The notes: generated by a model from the sequence alone, not told the origin. A stretch of 64,000 nucleotides of DNA from Herbiconiux ginsengi (GCF_900107435.1 NZ_FNPZ01000001.1:530960-594959); one strand, 5' to 3'. Counted from the first letter of the stretch, positions 26,263 through 35,162 are shown. Numbers and translations: made by a program.

Positions 26263-27092
26263 TCGGCGGGCCTCAGCACGTAGCCGACACCGCGCACGGT
26301 GTGGATCATCGAGGGCCGGCCCGCGTCGATCTTCTTGCGCAGGTACGACACGTAGAGATCGACGATCGACGCCTTGCCGGCGAAGTCGTAGTTCCACACC
26401 CGGTCGAGGATCTGCGCCCGCGAGAGCACCCGGCGCGGGTTGCGCATCAGATAGCGCAGCAGTTCGAACTCGGTGGTGGTGAGCTGGATGGCGTCTCCGC
26501 CGCGGTTGACCTCGTAGCTCGTCTCGTCGAGCAGCAGGTCGCCCACCACGATCCGCGAATCCTCGTCGGAGCTCGTGGTGATCGAACGGCGCAGGAGGCC
26601 CCGCAGCCGCGCCACGAGCTCCTCGAGGCTGAACGGCTTCGTCATGTAGTCGTCGCCGCCCGCGGTGAGACCGACGATGCGGTCGTCGACCGAGTCGCGC
26701 GCGGTGAGGAAGAGCGTGGGCGAGCTCTGCTCCACCTCGCGCAGCTGCCGGAGCAGACGGATGCCGTCGGTGTCGGGCAGCATGATGTCGAGCACCACGA
26801 CATCCGGCCGCTCGTCGCGGTACTTCTGCAGGGCGGTGGCTCCGTCGTGGGCGATGTCGACCACCCAGCCTTCGTAGGCGAGCGCGAGGCTGACCAAGCT
26901 GGTGAGCACCACCTCGTCGTCGACGAGGAGCACACGGATGGCCGATCCGTCGGCCCGGTACATGCGCGGCAGCTTCGCCAGAACCGCGCGCCGGCGCCCC
27001 GACGTGACGAGTTCGTCGGAGATCGGAGAGTCGGCCACGGTTCCATGGTCGCCCGCGCCCGCGCGGAACTCCACGGATCGATGCAGATTCAT
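26259..27092 (-). CDS. OmpR-family response regulator
   Basis: A 277-residue regulator: receiver domain (VLLVDDEVVLTSLV; phosphoacceptor Asp in VVLDIMLPD; YMTKPFSLEEL) and a C-terminal winged helix (LTTTEFELLRYLMRNPRRVL, VDLYVSYLRKKID, IHTVRGVGYVL). The 50-residue extension before the receiver is unusual; ATG 27092 has a GAGG ribosome site, but a shorter start is possible. It is the cognate partner of the overlapping kinase. Confidence 0.92.
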   Translation of the reverse strand: MNLHRSVEFRAGAGDHGTVADSPISDELVTSGRRRAVLAKLPRMYRADGSAIRVLLVDDEVVLTSLVSLALAYEGWVVDIAHDGATALQKYRDERPDVVVLDIMLPDTDGIRLLRQLREVEQSSPTLFLTARDSVDDRIVGLTAGGDDYMTKPFSLEELVARLRGLLRRSITTSSDEDSRIVVGDLLLDETSYEVNRGGDAIQLTTTEFELLRYLMRNPRRVLSRAQILDRVWNYDFAGKASIVDLYVSYLRKKIDAGRPSMIHTVRGVGYVLRPAE

Positions 27093-27148
27093 AGAGACCT
27101 CAAATGTTCCCACACGCCTCACCTGAGCGGCGCGCGTACGGTCGCCGC

Positions 27149-27865
27149 ATGACTCACCCGAGAGCCCTCGACCATCCGGCCCGGTGGGCGCCCTCGCATC
27201 ACGAGCTCGCGGCTTCCGACTCCGGTTCCGGTCGGTCGCCTGCTCTGCTGCGACGCGCGCGCGATCGTCTGGCCTCGGCGGGCATCCGTCGCCCCCGTCT
27301 GCTGCGCGGCGAACGCACCGAGACCCCGTTCGACGCCCCGAGCATCCGCACCGACCACCTGCTGCTGCGTCCCCACCGCATGCCGGATGCCGCCGACTGG
27401 TTCGCCCTGCAGTCCGAGCCCGCGGTGCGCGAGTTCCTGCCCTGGCCCGACCGCGACGCCCGCGGCTCGGCCCGGCACCTGCGCGACCGCACCCGGCACA
27501 CGCGGCTCTGGCAGAACGACGACTTCCTGGCCTTGGCCGTGGAGAAGGACGGCCGGCTGATCGGCGACGTCTCCCTGCACCTGCGCACCGTGGCGGCGGC
27601 GTCACGTTCGGTCGAGATCGGGTGGGTGCTGCATCCGGAGTTCGGCGGGCACGGTTACGCGACCGAGGCGACCGCGGCTCTGCTCGCGTTCGCCGACGAC
27701 GTGGTCGGCGCGCGCTGGGCGATCGCGGTGACGGATGCGCGCAACGCCGCCTCCCTCGCGCTGGCCCGGCGGCTCGGTTTCGTGGAGGTGCGCTCCGACG
27801 GCACCGACATCGTGCTCATGCGCCCGCGCGGCACCCGCTCCGCGACGGACCTTCGAGCCCCTTGA
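27149..27865 (+). CDS. GNAT-family N-acetyltransferase (RimJ/RimL-like)
   Basis: A 238-residue protein. After a basic N-tail of about 65 residues, a RimJ/RimL-type GNAT domain follows: [20 protein letters not shown], then [20 protein letters not shown] as the acetyl-CoA loop, then [16 protein letters not shown]. It probably acetylates a protein N-terminus or small amine. ATG 27149 lies 6 bp after TACGGT (27137-27142). It is divergent from the OmpR-type pair. Confidence 0.82.
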   Translation: MTHPRALDHPARWAPSHHELAASDSGSGRSPALLRRARDRLASAGIRRPRLLRGERTETPFDAPSIRTDHLLLRPHRMPDAADWFALQSEPAVREFLPWPDRDARGSARHLRDRTRHTRLWQNDDFLALAVEKDGRLIGDVSLHLRTVAAASRSVEIGWVLHPEFGGHGYATEATAALLAFADDVVGARWAIAVTDARNAASLALARRLGFVEVRSDGTDIVLMRPRGTRSATDLRAP

Positions 27866-28013
27866 CTCCACCACCCCCGCCCGGGGGTCACGGAGTCGAC
27901 ACGAGTGGTACACCCCCGCGTCGCCGGATGTTCAGCCGGAGGCCGCCACGGCTGGATGTGCTGGAACGACGGCGTCCGGGGTGGGCGCCTTCTCGACTCA
28001 GACGGAGCACACG

Positions 28014-29912
28014 ATGGCGTTCAGCACACACACTCGCGGGGGGCGGCGGCGCACGCTGATCCTCGCCTCGGCGGCCCTTCTCACGGCAGCGAGCATCGGC
28101 GTCCCGGCGGCGGCGTTCGCCGACGTCAGCGACAACGGCGGAGCGACCCGCAACGACGGCGACAAGTCAGCCGCGTTGAAGGCCTCGATCGTCGACGGTC
28201 CGGCCAAGAACGTGATCCTGCTGATCGGCGACGGCATGGGCGACTCGGAGATCACGGTCGCGCGCAACTACGAATACGGTGCGGCCGGCGAGCTGCCCGG
28301 CATCGACGCCCTGCCGCTGACCGGCCAGTACACCACCTACTCGGTCTACCGTGACGGCGAGAACAAGGGCAAGCCCGACTACGTGCCCGACTCCGCGGCA
28401 ACCGGCTCGGCCTGGTCGACCGGCACGAAGACCTTCGACAACGCGATCTCGGTCGACGTCGACGGCAACCCGCAGGACACCCTGATCGAGATCGCGAAGG
28501 CGAACGGCCTGAAGACCGGCAACGTGTCGACCGCCGAGATCCAGGATGCGACGCCCGCCGTCGAGGTCGCTCACGTGAACGCCCGTAGCTGCTACGGGCC
28601 CGACAGCACCTCCTGCGGAACCGACGCCCTCGCGGCCGGCGGCCTCGGCTCGATCAGCGAACAGCTGCTCGACACCCGAGCCGACGTGACGCTCGGCGGA
28701 GGGTCGAAGACCTTCGAGCAGACCGCGAAGGCCGGCCAGTGGAACGGCGAGACGCTGTTCCAGCAGGCCGACGACCGCGGCTACCAGGTGGTCGGCGACG
28801 TCGCGGGCCTGGCGGGAGTCACGGAGGCGAACCAGTCGCAGCCGCTCCTCGGCCTCTTCACCCCGGGCAACTTCCCCACCCGCTACGCCGCGAGCGAGGC
28901 GACCGTGGGAGGCGCCGACGGCGCACCCATCACCTGCCAGCCGAACCCCGGTCGCCTCGACACGGGGCTCTCGCTGAAGTCGCTCACCACGAAGGCGATC
29001 GACCTGCTCGACACCGACGACAACGGCGACAAGGGCTTCTTCCTGCAGGTGGAGGGCGCCTCGATCGACAAACAGGACCACGCCGCCAACGCCTGCGGCC
29101 AGATCGGCGAGACCATCGACCTCGACGAGGCCGTCCAGGCCGCCCTCGAGTTCGCGAAGACCGACGGCAACACGCTCGTCATCGTGACCGCCGACCACGC
29201 GCACACCAGCCAGATCGTCGACTCGACGCCGCCCGCGACCCTGAGCACCGCGCTCACCACGCACGACGGCACCGTCATGAAGGTGGCCTACGGCACCGCG
29301 GCGGCCGGCGGATCGCAGCAGCACACCGGCTCGCAGCTCCGCATCGCCGCCTACGGCCCGGGCGGGGCGCAGGTGGTGGGCCTCACCGACCAGAGCGACA
29401 ACTTCTTCACCATGGCCGAGGCGCTCGAACTGAACCGCAACACGGCTTCGCTCAGCTCCGGCGCCAGCGCGACCCTCTCGTCGACCACGGTGGAGCCCGG
29501 CGCCGAGGTGACCGTGTCGGCATCCGGATTCCAGGGCGACCGGCAGCTCGGTGCAGTCGTCGCCTCGACGCCCACCGACCTCGGTTCGCAGGACGTGATC
29601 GACGGTGCCGCCTCTTACACCTTCACCGCGCCGGCCGACCCGGGTGAGCACTCGGTCACGCTGACCGGGCGGCAGAGCGCCAAGGTGGTCGTGGTGGAGT
29701 TCACCGTGGCCGCAGCCGGCACGCCGACGACCACGCCGACCACGCCGGGCGGCGCGGGAGCGGGTGGGACCGGATCGGGCGGCTCGGGCTCGGCAGCGGC
29801 GGGAGTGCTCGGCAACACGGGCGCCGCCGTCACCCCGTTCATCGTGCTCGGCGGCCTCCTGCTCGCGGCCGGCGTGGTGCTGGTGCTCCAGCGCCGCCGC
29901 CGTCACGCGTAG
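28014..29912 (+). CDS. phoA: secreted alkaline phosphatase with C-terminal wall-sorting signal
   Basis: A 632-residue PhoA-family phosphomonoesterase. A signal peptide ends at about residue 36 (AFA-D). Active-site features: IGDGMGDSE (metal Asp), nucleophile Ser127 in [27 protein letters not shown] (metal Glu, Asp and His) and TADHAHTSQ. After the enzyme domain come an Ig-like segment (about 480-565), a Gly/Ser/Thr linker and a C-terminal LGNTG, hydrophobic helix and RRRRH tail, a sortase-type anchor. It would sit on the cell wall and release phosphate. The 148-bp upstream gap shows no convincing PhoP box. Confidence 0.9.
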   Translation: MAFSTHTRGGRRRTLILASAALLTAASIGVPAAAFADVSDNGGATRNDGDKSAALKASIVDGPAKNVILLIGDGMGDSEITVARNYEYGAAGELPGIDALPLTGQYTTYSVYRDGENKGKPDYVPDSAATGSAWSTGTKTFDNAISVDVDGNPQDTLIEIAKANGLKTGNVSTAEIQDATPAVEVAHVNARSCYGPDSTSCGTDALAAGGLGSISEQLLDTRADVTLGGGSKTFEQTAKAGQWNGETLFQQADDRGYQVVGDVAGLAGVTEANQSQPLLGLFTPGNFPTRYAASEATVGGADGAPITCQPNPGRLDTGLSLKSLTTKAIDLLDTDDNGDKGFFLQVEGASIDKQDHAANACGQIGETIDLDEAVQAALEFAKTDGNTLVIVTADHAHTSQIVDSTPPATLSTALTTHDGTVMKVAYGTAAAGGSQQHTGSQLRIAAYGPGGAQVVGLTDQSDNFFTMAEALELNRNTASLSSGASATLSSTTVEPGAEVTVSASGFQGDRQLGAVVASTPTDLGSQDVIDGAASYTFTAPADPGEHSVTLTGRQSAKVVVVEFTVAAAGTPTTTPTTPGGAGAGGTGSGGSGSAAAGVLGNTGAAVTPFIVLGGLLLAAGVVLVLQRRRRHA

Positions 29913-29926
29913 AGCCGTCGTTCATC

Positions 29927-29990
29927 GAATCGCCAGATTCTGCCGCTTTCCTCAACCGGATTCCGACAGAATCTGTCGATTCGGCGATTC
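29927..29990. terminator. hairpin downstream of phoA
   Basis: GAATCGCC-AGATTCTG (29927-29942) can pair with CAGAATCT (29967-29974) and, past an 8-nt bulge, GGCGATTC (29983-29990). It lies between the convergent phoA and MBL genes and probably terminates one or both. Confidence 0.5.
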
Positions 29991-30004
29991 CCGACGCGGG
30001 GCGG

Positions 30005-30703
30005 CTACGGGGCGAGGGCGCGGATGACGCGGGCCGGCGGGTTGTGGCCGGCGCAGACCCACTCGACGTCGGTCGCCGCGATCCGCTCGTTCAACACGGC
30101 CTCACTCGCCATCGCGAGCGTCTTGTCTGCGATCAAGGGTCCCATCGAGAACTGGCGCAGCGCGCCGTCTTTCGAGACGCTCACCGCGTCGCCCACGAAC
30201 AGCACCGGGCCCCACTGCAGCGCCACGTGACCGGGCGTGTGGCCCGGCGTCGGGATGACGGTGAGGCCGGGGAAGACCTCGCTCTCGTGGTGCGGTTCGC
30301 CCGCGGGCGCCGTCAACTCGCGCACTCCTGCGGGGTTCTTCACCCGTGACAACGCGCTCATGAAGCGGCGCGCGCCCGACGGCGCCTCCTTCTCGCCACT
30401 CAGGATCTCGGCATCCGCGGCGCCGATCCACACCGGCACGTCGAGTTCGCGCTGCAGGCGGGCGGCGGCACCCGAGTGGTCGGGGTCGTAGTGGGTGAGC
30501 ACGATGTCGGTGATGGGCCCGGTCTGCGACTCCGAGTCGCGTAGTTCGCGGAGGAGCTTCGCGAAGCCGGATGCGAGCCCCGGGTCGATCACCGCGGCCC
30601 GGCCCTCGCCCACCACCACGTAGCCGTTGGCTCCTCGCGAGTGGTCGAGCTGGAAGCAACGATCGGTGATGCGGCGCACGGTTCCCCCTTGTGTCGTCTT
30701 CAT
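30005..30703 (-). CDS. MBL-fold metallo-hydrolase
   Basis: A 232-residue metallo-beta-lactamase-fold protein. The metal motif is THYDPDHSG (H-x-x-x-DH: the first His of the usual HxHxDH is replaced by Tyr), followed by PTPGHTPGHVA and FVGDAV, with a final AGHNPP. Such variants occur in glyoxalase-II-like and flavoprotein-type hydrolases. Substrate unknown. It is divergent from the DUF1697 gene; the 27-bp gap is largely the DUF1697 promoter. Confidence 0.8.
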   Translation of the reverse strand: MKTTQGGTVRRITDRCFQLDHSRGANGYVVVGEGRAAVIDPGLASGFAKLLRELRDSESQTGPITDIVLTHYDPDHSGAAARLQRELDVPVWIGAADAEILSGEKEAPSGARRFMSALSRVKNPAGVRELTAPAGEPHHESEVFPGLTVIPTPGHTPGHVALQWGPVLFVGDAVSVSKDGALRQFSMGPLIADKTLAMASEAVLNERIAATDVEWVCAGHNPPARVIRALAP

Positions 30704-30730
30704 TGAAGCACGCTCGCGTAGCGTTGCCCC

Positions 30731-31279
30731 ATGACTCGCTTCGCAGCCCTCCTCCGCGGCGTGAACGTCGGCGGCATCACCATCACGAGCGCCGACCTCG
30801 CCGAACTGTTCCGCTCACTCGGATTCGACGGCGTGAAGACCGTGCTCGCCTCGGGCAACGTGCTCTTCGACACGGATGCGCCCGGAGGCTCGCCCGCCGA
30901 TGTCGCGGCCCTGAAGACCACGATCGAGGCGGGTCTGCGCAAGCGCTTCGGCTACGAGGCGTGGATCGTGCTGATCGAGCACGCCGACCTCGCCGGCATC
31001 GTCGACGGCTTCCCCTACGACGAGGTCGACGACATGCAGCCCTACGTGGTGTTCTCGTCGGATCCCGCGGTCACGGCCGAGCTCGGAGAGTTCATTAAGT
31101 CGCTCGACCCGTCGGCAAATCCTCCCGAGCGAGCGCAGCGAAGCGACAACCGAATCGTCTACTGGGAGGTGCCCAAGGGCCACAGCCTCGACACGGCGCT
31201 GGCGAAGTTTCTGGCGAAGCCGAAGTTCAAGGCCGCCACCACCACAAGAAACCTCCGCACCCTCCGCAAGCTGCTCTGA
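30731..31279 (+). CDS. DUF1697 protein
   Basis: A 182-residue member of DUF1697: it opens TRFAALLRGVNVGG, continues LASGNVLFDTD and ends with NLRTLRKLL, all hallmarks. The family is widespread in bacteria, and the structure suggests two ferredoxin-like halves, but no activity is known. ATG 30731 follows TAGCGT (30719-30724) by exactly 6 bp. A dispersed repeat element and the convergent CGNR gene follow. Confidence 0.88.
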   Translation: MTRFAALLRGVNVGGITITSADLAELFRSLGFDGVKTVLASGNVLFDTDAPGGSPADVAALKTTIEAGLRKRFGYEAWIVLIEHADLAGIVDGFPYDEVDDMQPYVVFSSDPAVTAELGEFIKSLDPSANPPERAQRSDNRIVYWEVPKGHSLDTALAKFLAKPKFKAATTTRNLRTLRKLL

Positions 31280-31309
31280 CCTGACCCCCTCCTCTCCACC
31301 TCCCGAATC

Positions 31310-31459
31310 ATCGCGCACGAGATCGCAGGCCACGGGCCGCGCTCGACGACCCAGGGTGAGCGCGAGGCCGCGAAGCGACCTCACGCGAACATGTCGCCTC
31401 GCGCCGCAGCAGCGGCGGCGCGAGCAAAAAGGGCCCGCCCAGCCGAAGGCCGGGCGAGC
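31310..31459 (-). repeat. dispersed intergenic element, copy B (with T-tract terminator)
   Basis: Read on the minus strand this copy repeats the two stem-loops and flanks of 3333-3490. Here the first stem-loop (GCCCGGCC/GGCTGGGC) is followed by CCTTTTTG, a canonical factor-independent terminator for the CGNR gene upstream of it. The second stem-loop and the TGAGGTCG...CTCACCCTGGG...GAGCGCGGCCCG tail are retained. An imperfect direct repeat of about 15-20 bp (aagcggaaccca...) lies at 31474-31512. Confidence 0.7.
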
Positions 31460-31538
31460 CCGGAAACGCGGCGAAGCGGAACCCAAGAATTGAAGCGGAA
31501 CCCACGATTCGAAGAGGCGCGCGAAGAAGGGGCCGCAA

Positions 31539-32090
31539 CTATGCGCCGCGCCTCTTCCGGTAGGCGATCACGTTCATGCGGTTGCCGCAGTTGCCGACGT
31601 CGCAGTAGCGCTTCGAGCGGTTGCGCGAGAGGTCGACGAGCACGGCGGCGCAGTCGGAGGCCTCGCACTCCCGCAGGCGGTCGAACTCGTCGGTGCGGAT
31701 GACGTCGATGAACGCCATGGCGACCTCCACGCGCATCCGGGTGGCCAACGGGGCGTCGGATTCGGTGGCGTGCAGGTGCCAGTCCCAGTCGCCGTGCCGC
31801 ACGAGCTGGGGCAGGGCGTTCGAGTCGCGCAGGATGTCGTTGACGAGCCCCACCGCGGTGTCGCGATCGACCTCCCAGAAGCGCCGGAACTCGGCCCGCA
31901 GGGCGCGTACGTCCTGGAGCTCGGCGTCATCCCGGTCGCGGCGGCCCGAATACTCGTGCTCCTCGAGCAACTGTTCGAGGGCCGCCACGTCGGTGAGCTC
32001 GTCGTCGCGGGAGTTCGACGCGCCCTCGCCGGTGTTCACGAGGGCGGCCGCGAACGCGAGCGTCGCCTCGGTGTCATAGGCAAAGAGCAC
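31539..32090 (-). CDS. CGNR zinc-finger (ABATE-domain) regulator
   Basis: A 183-residue protein with the N-terminal ABATE-type domain and a C-terminal CGNR zinc finger: CEASDCAAVLVDLSRN, then RSKRYCDVGNCGNRMN with the four Cys. Members are stress-responsive transcription regulators. GTG 32090 is chosen because AGGAG lies 6-7 bp upstream; a TTG at 32105 is further out. It is divergent from the EamA transporter, a common pairing, and probably controls it through the direct repeats between them. Confidence 0.88.
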   Translation of the reverse strand: MLFAYDTEATLAFAAALVNTGEGASNSRDDELTDVAALEQLLEEHEYSGRRDRDDAELQDVRALRAEFRRFWEVDRDTAVGLVNDILRDSNALPQLVRHGDWDWHLHATESDAPLATRMRVEVAMAFIDVIRTDEFDRLRECEASDCAAVLVDLSRNRSKRYCDVGNCGNRMNVIAYRKRRGA

Positions 32091-32091
32091 G

Positions 32092-32150
32092 TTGACTCCT
32101 GACAACTCGGATCGATAGTGTCACTAGCGTAACCGCATTGACTCCTGACA
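32092..32150. promoter_or_regulatory. divergent promoter with 13-bp direct repeats and central palindrome
   Basis: TTGACTCCTGACA occurs at 32092-32104 and again at 32138-32150, 46 bp apart. Between them is TAGTGTCACTA (32116-32126), an 11-bp palindrome. The first repeat doubles as a -35 (TTGACT) with TAGTGT as -10, 18 bp apart, for the EamA gene; on the other strand it contains the ribosome site of the CGNR gene. A bound regulator could control both genes. Confidence 0.6.
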
Positions 32151-32163
32151 CGAAGGATGCCCG

Positions 32164-33234
32164 ATGAGCTCCGCCGCCGCACGCGCGCCCCGCGCCCTCC
32201 GTGGAGCCGGGGCGCCCGGGGCCTCGCACCGCGCATCCGGTCTCGTCTTCGCCATCGCCGCCGCGGCCGCGTTCGGCACCAGCGGCCCCTTCGTGAAGCC
32301 CCTGCTCGACGCGGGCTGGTCGCCCGTGGCAGCGGTCGCCGTGCGGGCCGGCGCCGGAGGTCTCGTGCTGCTGATTCCCGCTCTGCTGGCCTTGCGCGGG
32401 CGGTTCCGGCTGCTCGCCGCCTCCTGGAAGCTCGTGCTCGCCTACGGCTTCATCGCCGTGATCGGTGCGCAGGTCTTCTACTTCGCCGCGATCGGCCGGA
32501 TGCCGGTGGGCATCGCGTTGCTCATCGAGTACTCGGCGCCGATCCTGCTGGTGCTGCTCGCGTGGGCGCGCACGCGCATCCCGCCCGCCCTGCTGACGAT
32601 CATCGGCGCGGTGCTCAGCATCGCCGGCCTCGCGCTCGTGATCAACCCCTCGGGCGCCGGCTCCCTCGACGTGCTGGGCGTGGTGTTCGCCCTGGCGGCC
32701 GCCGTGTGCCTGGCCGGCTACTACCTGATCTCGGCGATGCCGTCGAACGGGCTGCCGCCGGTGACGCTCGTGAGCGTCGGGCTGCTCGTCGGCGCCGCCG
32801 GACTCGGCCTGGTGGGGGCGACCGGGCTGCTGCCGTTCACGATGTCGTTCGCCGACGTCGTGCTGCCGGTGGTGGGCGAGGTGTCCTGGCTGGTGCCGAT
32901 GGGTGTCGTGGTGCTGGTGGCGACCGCGTTCGCCTATCTCGCAGGGATCCTCGGCACGGTGCGACTCGGCTCGCGGGTGGCGTCGTTCGTCGGACTCGTC
33001 GAAGTGCTGTTCGCGGTGCTGCTGTCGTGGCTGCTCCTCGGCGAGGTGCCGACGCTGCTGCAGGGCGTGGGTGGGGCGTTGATCGTGGCGGGCGTCGTGT
33101 TCGTGAAGCTGGAACGGGAGGCGCAGCGAGAGCCGGCCGGCAGCACGGCTGCGGCGGGCGACGCTCCGGCATCCCCGTTGCCGGAGCCGATCACCCCCGA
33201 CCCGGGCGCGGTGGCGGTCGACCGCTCCCGCTGA
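32164..33234 (+). CDS. EamA-family (DMT) transporter
   Basis: A 356-residue permease with ten hydrophobic segments in two EamA repeats (SGLVFAIAAAAAFGTSGPFV starts the first; DVLGVVFALAAAVCLAGYYL starts the second). Such transporters export or exchange amino acids and metabolites. The C-tail is polar and Ala/Pro-rich. ATG 32164 has a GAAGGA ribosome site. It is divergent from the CGNR regulator. Confidence 0.9.
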   Translation: MSSAAARAPRALRGAGAPGASHRASGLVFAIAAAAAFGTSGPFVKPLLDAGWSPVAAVAVRAGAGGLVLLIPALLALRGRFRLLAASWKLVLAYGFIAVIGAQVFYFAAIGRMPVGIALLIEYSAPILLVLLAWARTRIPPALLTIIGAVLSIAGLALVINPSGAGSLDVLGVVFALAAAVCLAGYYLISAMPSNGLPPVTLVSVGLLVGAAGLGLVGATGLLPFTMSFADVVLPVVGEVSWLVPMGVVVLVATAFAYLAGILGTVRLGSRVASFVGLVEVLFAVLLSWLLLGEVPTLLQGVGGALIVAGVVFVKLEREAQREPAGSTAAAGDAPASPLPEPITPDPGAVAVDRSR

Positions 33235-33295
33235 GCAGGCTCGAGCCGAGCGGGTCGGTGCCGCGGGCGGCGCCCGCCATCCGCGGCGCCCGTCG

Positions 33296-33709
33296 TCACA
33301 TGGCGGAGCCGTCGGCGCCGCCGATGTGGGCGACGCCCTGGATCTCGATCAGCGCTTCGGGCTGCCAGAGCCGCGTGACCCCGATGCCGGCCATCGCCGG
33401 ATAGTCCGTGCCGGCCAGTTCGCGCCACTTCGCGCCGATCGCCTTGCCATGGCGCTGGTAGTCCTCGACGTCGGTGAGGTAGATCGTCACGTCGACCAGG
33501 TCGTCGGGAGCACCCCCGGCTGCGCGCAGCGTGGTCAGCAGGTTGGTGAACGCCCGCTCGAACTGCTCCACGATCCCGCCGGGAACGATCGCGCCCGACG
33601 CGTCCATCGCGGTCTGCCCACCGAGGTAGACCGTGGCGCCGGCGACGACGCCGTGCGCGAAGCCGATCGGTGTGGCGAGCTCGGGAGGGTTGACGATTCG
33701 ACGTGACAC
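33296..33709 (-). CDS. Rid-family (RidA-like) protein
   Basis: A 137-residue YjgF/Rid protein: VVAGATVYLGGQTAMDASGA, then QFERAFTNLLTTLRAAGG and DLVDVTIYLTD, ending ALIEIQGVAH. The position of the catalytic Arg of archetypal RidA (PxRSC) is Met106 here, so it belongs to the Rid4-7-like groups, whose imine deaminase activity is not shown. GTG 33709 has an AAAGGA ribosome site. It is divergent from the aryl-CoA operon, whose ring-reduction product is an enamine, which suggests a linked role. Confidence 0.82.
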   Translation of the reverse strand: MSRRIVNPPELATPIGFAHGVVAGATVYLGGQTAMDASGAIVPGGIVEQFERAFTNLLTTLRAAGGAPDDLVDVTIYLTDVEDYQRHGKAIGAKWRELAGTDYPAMAGIGVTRLWQPEALIEIQGVAHIGGADGSAM

Positions 33710-33790
33710 AGCAGTCCTTTCTCCGGGCGGCGATGCCGCACATCCATCTTCCGATAGACCCACATATTTCGTTCTTGTGACGTTCGTTAC

Positions 33791-33805
33791 GAGTATGGCA
33801 TACTC
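33791..33805. promoter_or_regulatory. 15-bp palindrome in the aryl-CoA operon promoter
   Basis: GAGTATG-G-CATACTC is a perfect palindrome with a one-base centre, in the 137-bp gap between the Rid gene and the FAH-family gene. The core GTATGNCATAC resembles sites of FadR-subfamily GntR regulators. It would sit near the start of transcription of the plus-strand operon. Confidence 0.6.
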
Positions 33806-33846
33806 ATGCTCTGAGCACACTGGGCGGCGGAAGGCGGGGCGAGCGG

Positions 33847-34716
33847 ATGCAGCTGGCAGCACTGAGAACGAGCCGCGGCGAGACCGTGGCGGCCGTTTCA
33901 GCGGGTGGCGGCTGGGCGGTCGTCGATGGCGCGACCGACATCTCCTCTCTCGTCTCCCGGGTGAATTGGCGGAGCGACGCCGACGCGGCCCTCGCATCCG
34001 GTCGTCGCATCACGGGAGCGGATGCGCTGTTCGCCAACCCCCTCCCGAATCCGGCCAAAGTCATCTGTTGCGGGCTGAACTACGCCGATCACATCGCCGA
34101 GACCGGCCGCGAGGTGCCCGAGTTCCCCACGCTCTTCGCGAAGTTCGCCGACACGCTGACCGGCCCGGATGCCGACATCACGGTGACGGATTCGACCGCC
34201 GTCGACTGGGAGGCCGAACTCGCCGTGGTGATCGGCTCCCCCCTCCGCCACGGCGATCGCGCGGCGGCGCAGGCCGCGATCCTCGGCTACACGATCGCGA
34301 ACGACATCTCGATGCGGGACTGGCAGAGCCGCACCCTGCAGTGGTTCCAGGGCAAGGCCTTCGACGCCACCACCCCGGTGGGACCGGTGATCGTGACGGC
34401 CGACGAGTTCGACCCGGCCGACGGCGCCGAGATCACCTGTCACATCGGCGACGAACTGATGCAGCGCAGCGACACCGCGCGCCTCGTGTTCGACGCTCCG
34501 GCCCTGGTCTCGTACAGCTCCGGGTTCACCGCGCTCGCACCGGGCGACCTGGTGCTCACGGGAACCCCGGGCGGGGTCGGACTGGGCCGGAAGCCGCGAC
34601 GCTACCTGGCCGACCAGGAGGTCGTGATCACCCGCATCGCGGGGATCGGAGAGCTCCGCAACCGGATCGTCCTGGGCGACCGGATCATCACGAACGAAGA
34701 GAGGCACGAATCATGA
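33847..34716 (+). CDS. fumarylacetoacetate hydrolase-family protein
   Basis: A 289-residue FAH-fold enzyme. The metal site is visible: GLNYADHIAETG, EAELAVVIG (two Glu), ANDISMRDWQ and GTPGGVG. Family members hydrolyse or decarboxylate 2-oxo acids and diketones late in aromatic degradation. It opens an operon (cupin, thioesterase, CoA ligase, aryl-CoA oxygenase), overlapping the cupin gene by 4 bp. It may cleave the ring-opened product; the substrate is inferred from context only. Confidence 0.87.
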   Translation: MQLAALRTSRGETVAAVSAGGGWAVVDGATDISSLVSRVNWRSDADAALASGRRITGADALFANPLPNPAKVICCGLNYADHIAETGREVPEFPTLFAKFADTLTGPDADITVTDSTAVDWEAELAVVIGSPLRHGDRAAAQAAILGYTIANDISMRDWQSRTLQWFQGKAFDATTPVGPVIVTADEFDPADGAEITCHIGDELMQRSDTARLVFDAPALVSYSSGFTALAPGDLVLTGTPGGVGLGRKPRRYLADQEVVITRIAGIGELRNRIVLGDRIITNEERHES

Positions 34717-35162
34717 CCGCTGACGACACCGCGGAGTTGCGCTGGGACAAAGTCCCGCAGGTCACCCGTTCCGGCGAGGAGGACACGCGCACGCTCTCCT
34801 CGGGAGACTGCATCCGCGTCACCGGGGTGGGGCCGCAGCACACCGAGGCCACGAAGATCTGGTTCGGCCAGGTCTCGAACAAGCCCGGCTACCGCTCGCT
34901 CCCCCACCACCACGGCGAAGCGGAGACAGGCGGTTACGTGCTGCGTGGCCGGGGCCGGATCTACTTCGGCGAGGACTACGCGCAGTGGCTCGACATGGCC
35001 GAGGGCGACTGGGTGTTCGTGCCCCCCTTCATGCCGCACGTCGAAGCCAACATGTCGGTCACCGACGAGTTGATCTGGTTGACCACGCGCACCCCCGACA
35101 ACATCGTCGTCGATCTGCCCGAGGTCGACGACAGCGTGCTCGAGGGGTTCCGTCGCGTATGA
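34713..35162 (+). CDS. cupin-domain protein
   Basis: A 149-residue single cupin. Motif 1 is PHHHGEAETGGYVLRGRGRI (His-His-Glu) and motif 2 is GDWVFVPPFMPHVEAN (His), a complete metal site. It overlaps its neighbours by 4 bp on each side. Cupins in aryl-CoA operons can be dioxygenases, isomerases or metabolite-binding proteins; this one cannot be assigned more exactly. Confidence 0.83.
   Translation: MTADDTAELRWDKVPQVTRSGEEDTRTLSSGDCIRVTGVGPQHTEATKIWFGQVSNKPGYRSLPHHHGEAETGGYVLRGRGRIYFGEDYAQWLDMAEGDWVFVPPFMPHVEANMSVTDELIWLTTRTPDNIVVDLPEVDDSVLEGFRRV

Noticed and set aside
27866-28013. PhoP box upstream of phoA
   Set aside because: A GTTCAGCC-like string is present, but no second half-repeat at the expected spacing fits the actinobacterial consensus.
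28167-29906. Long minus-strand frame opposite phoA
   Set aside because: Antisense of a complete PhoA with signal peptide and active site; its own translation has no recognisable domain.
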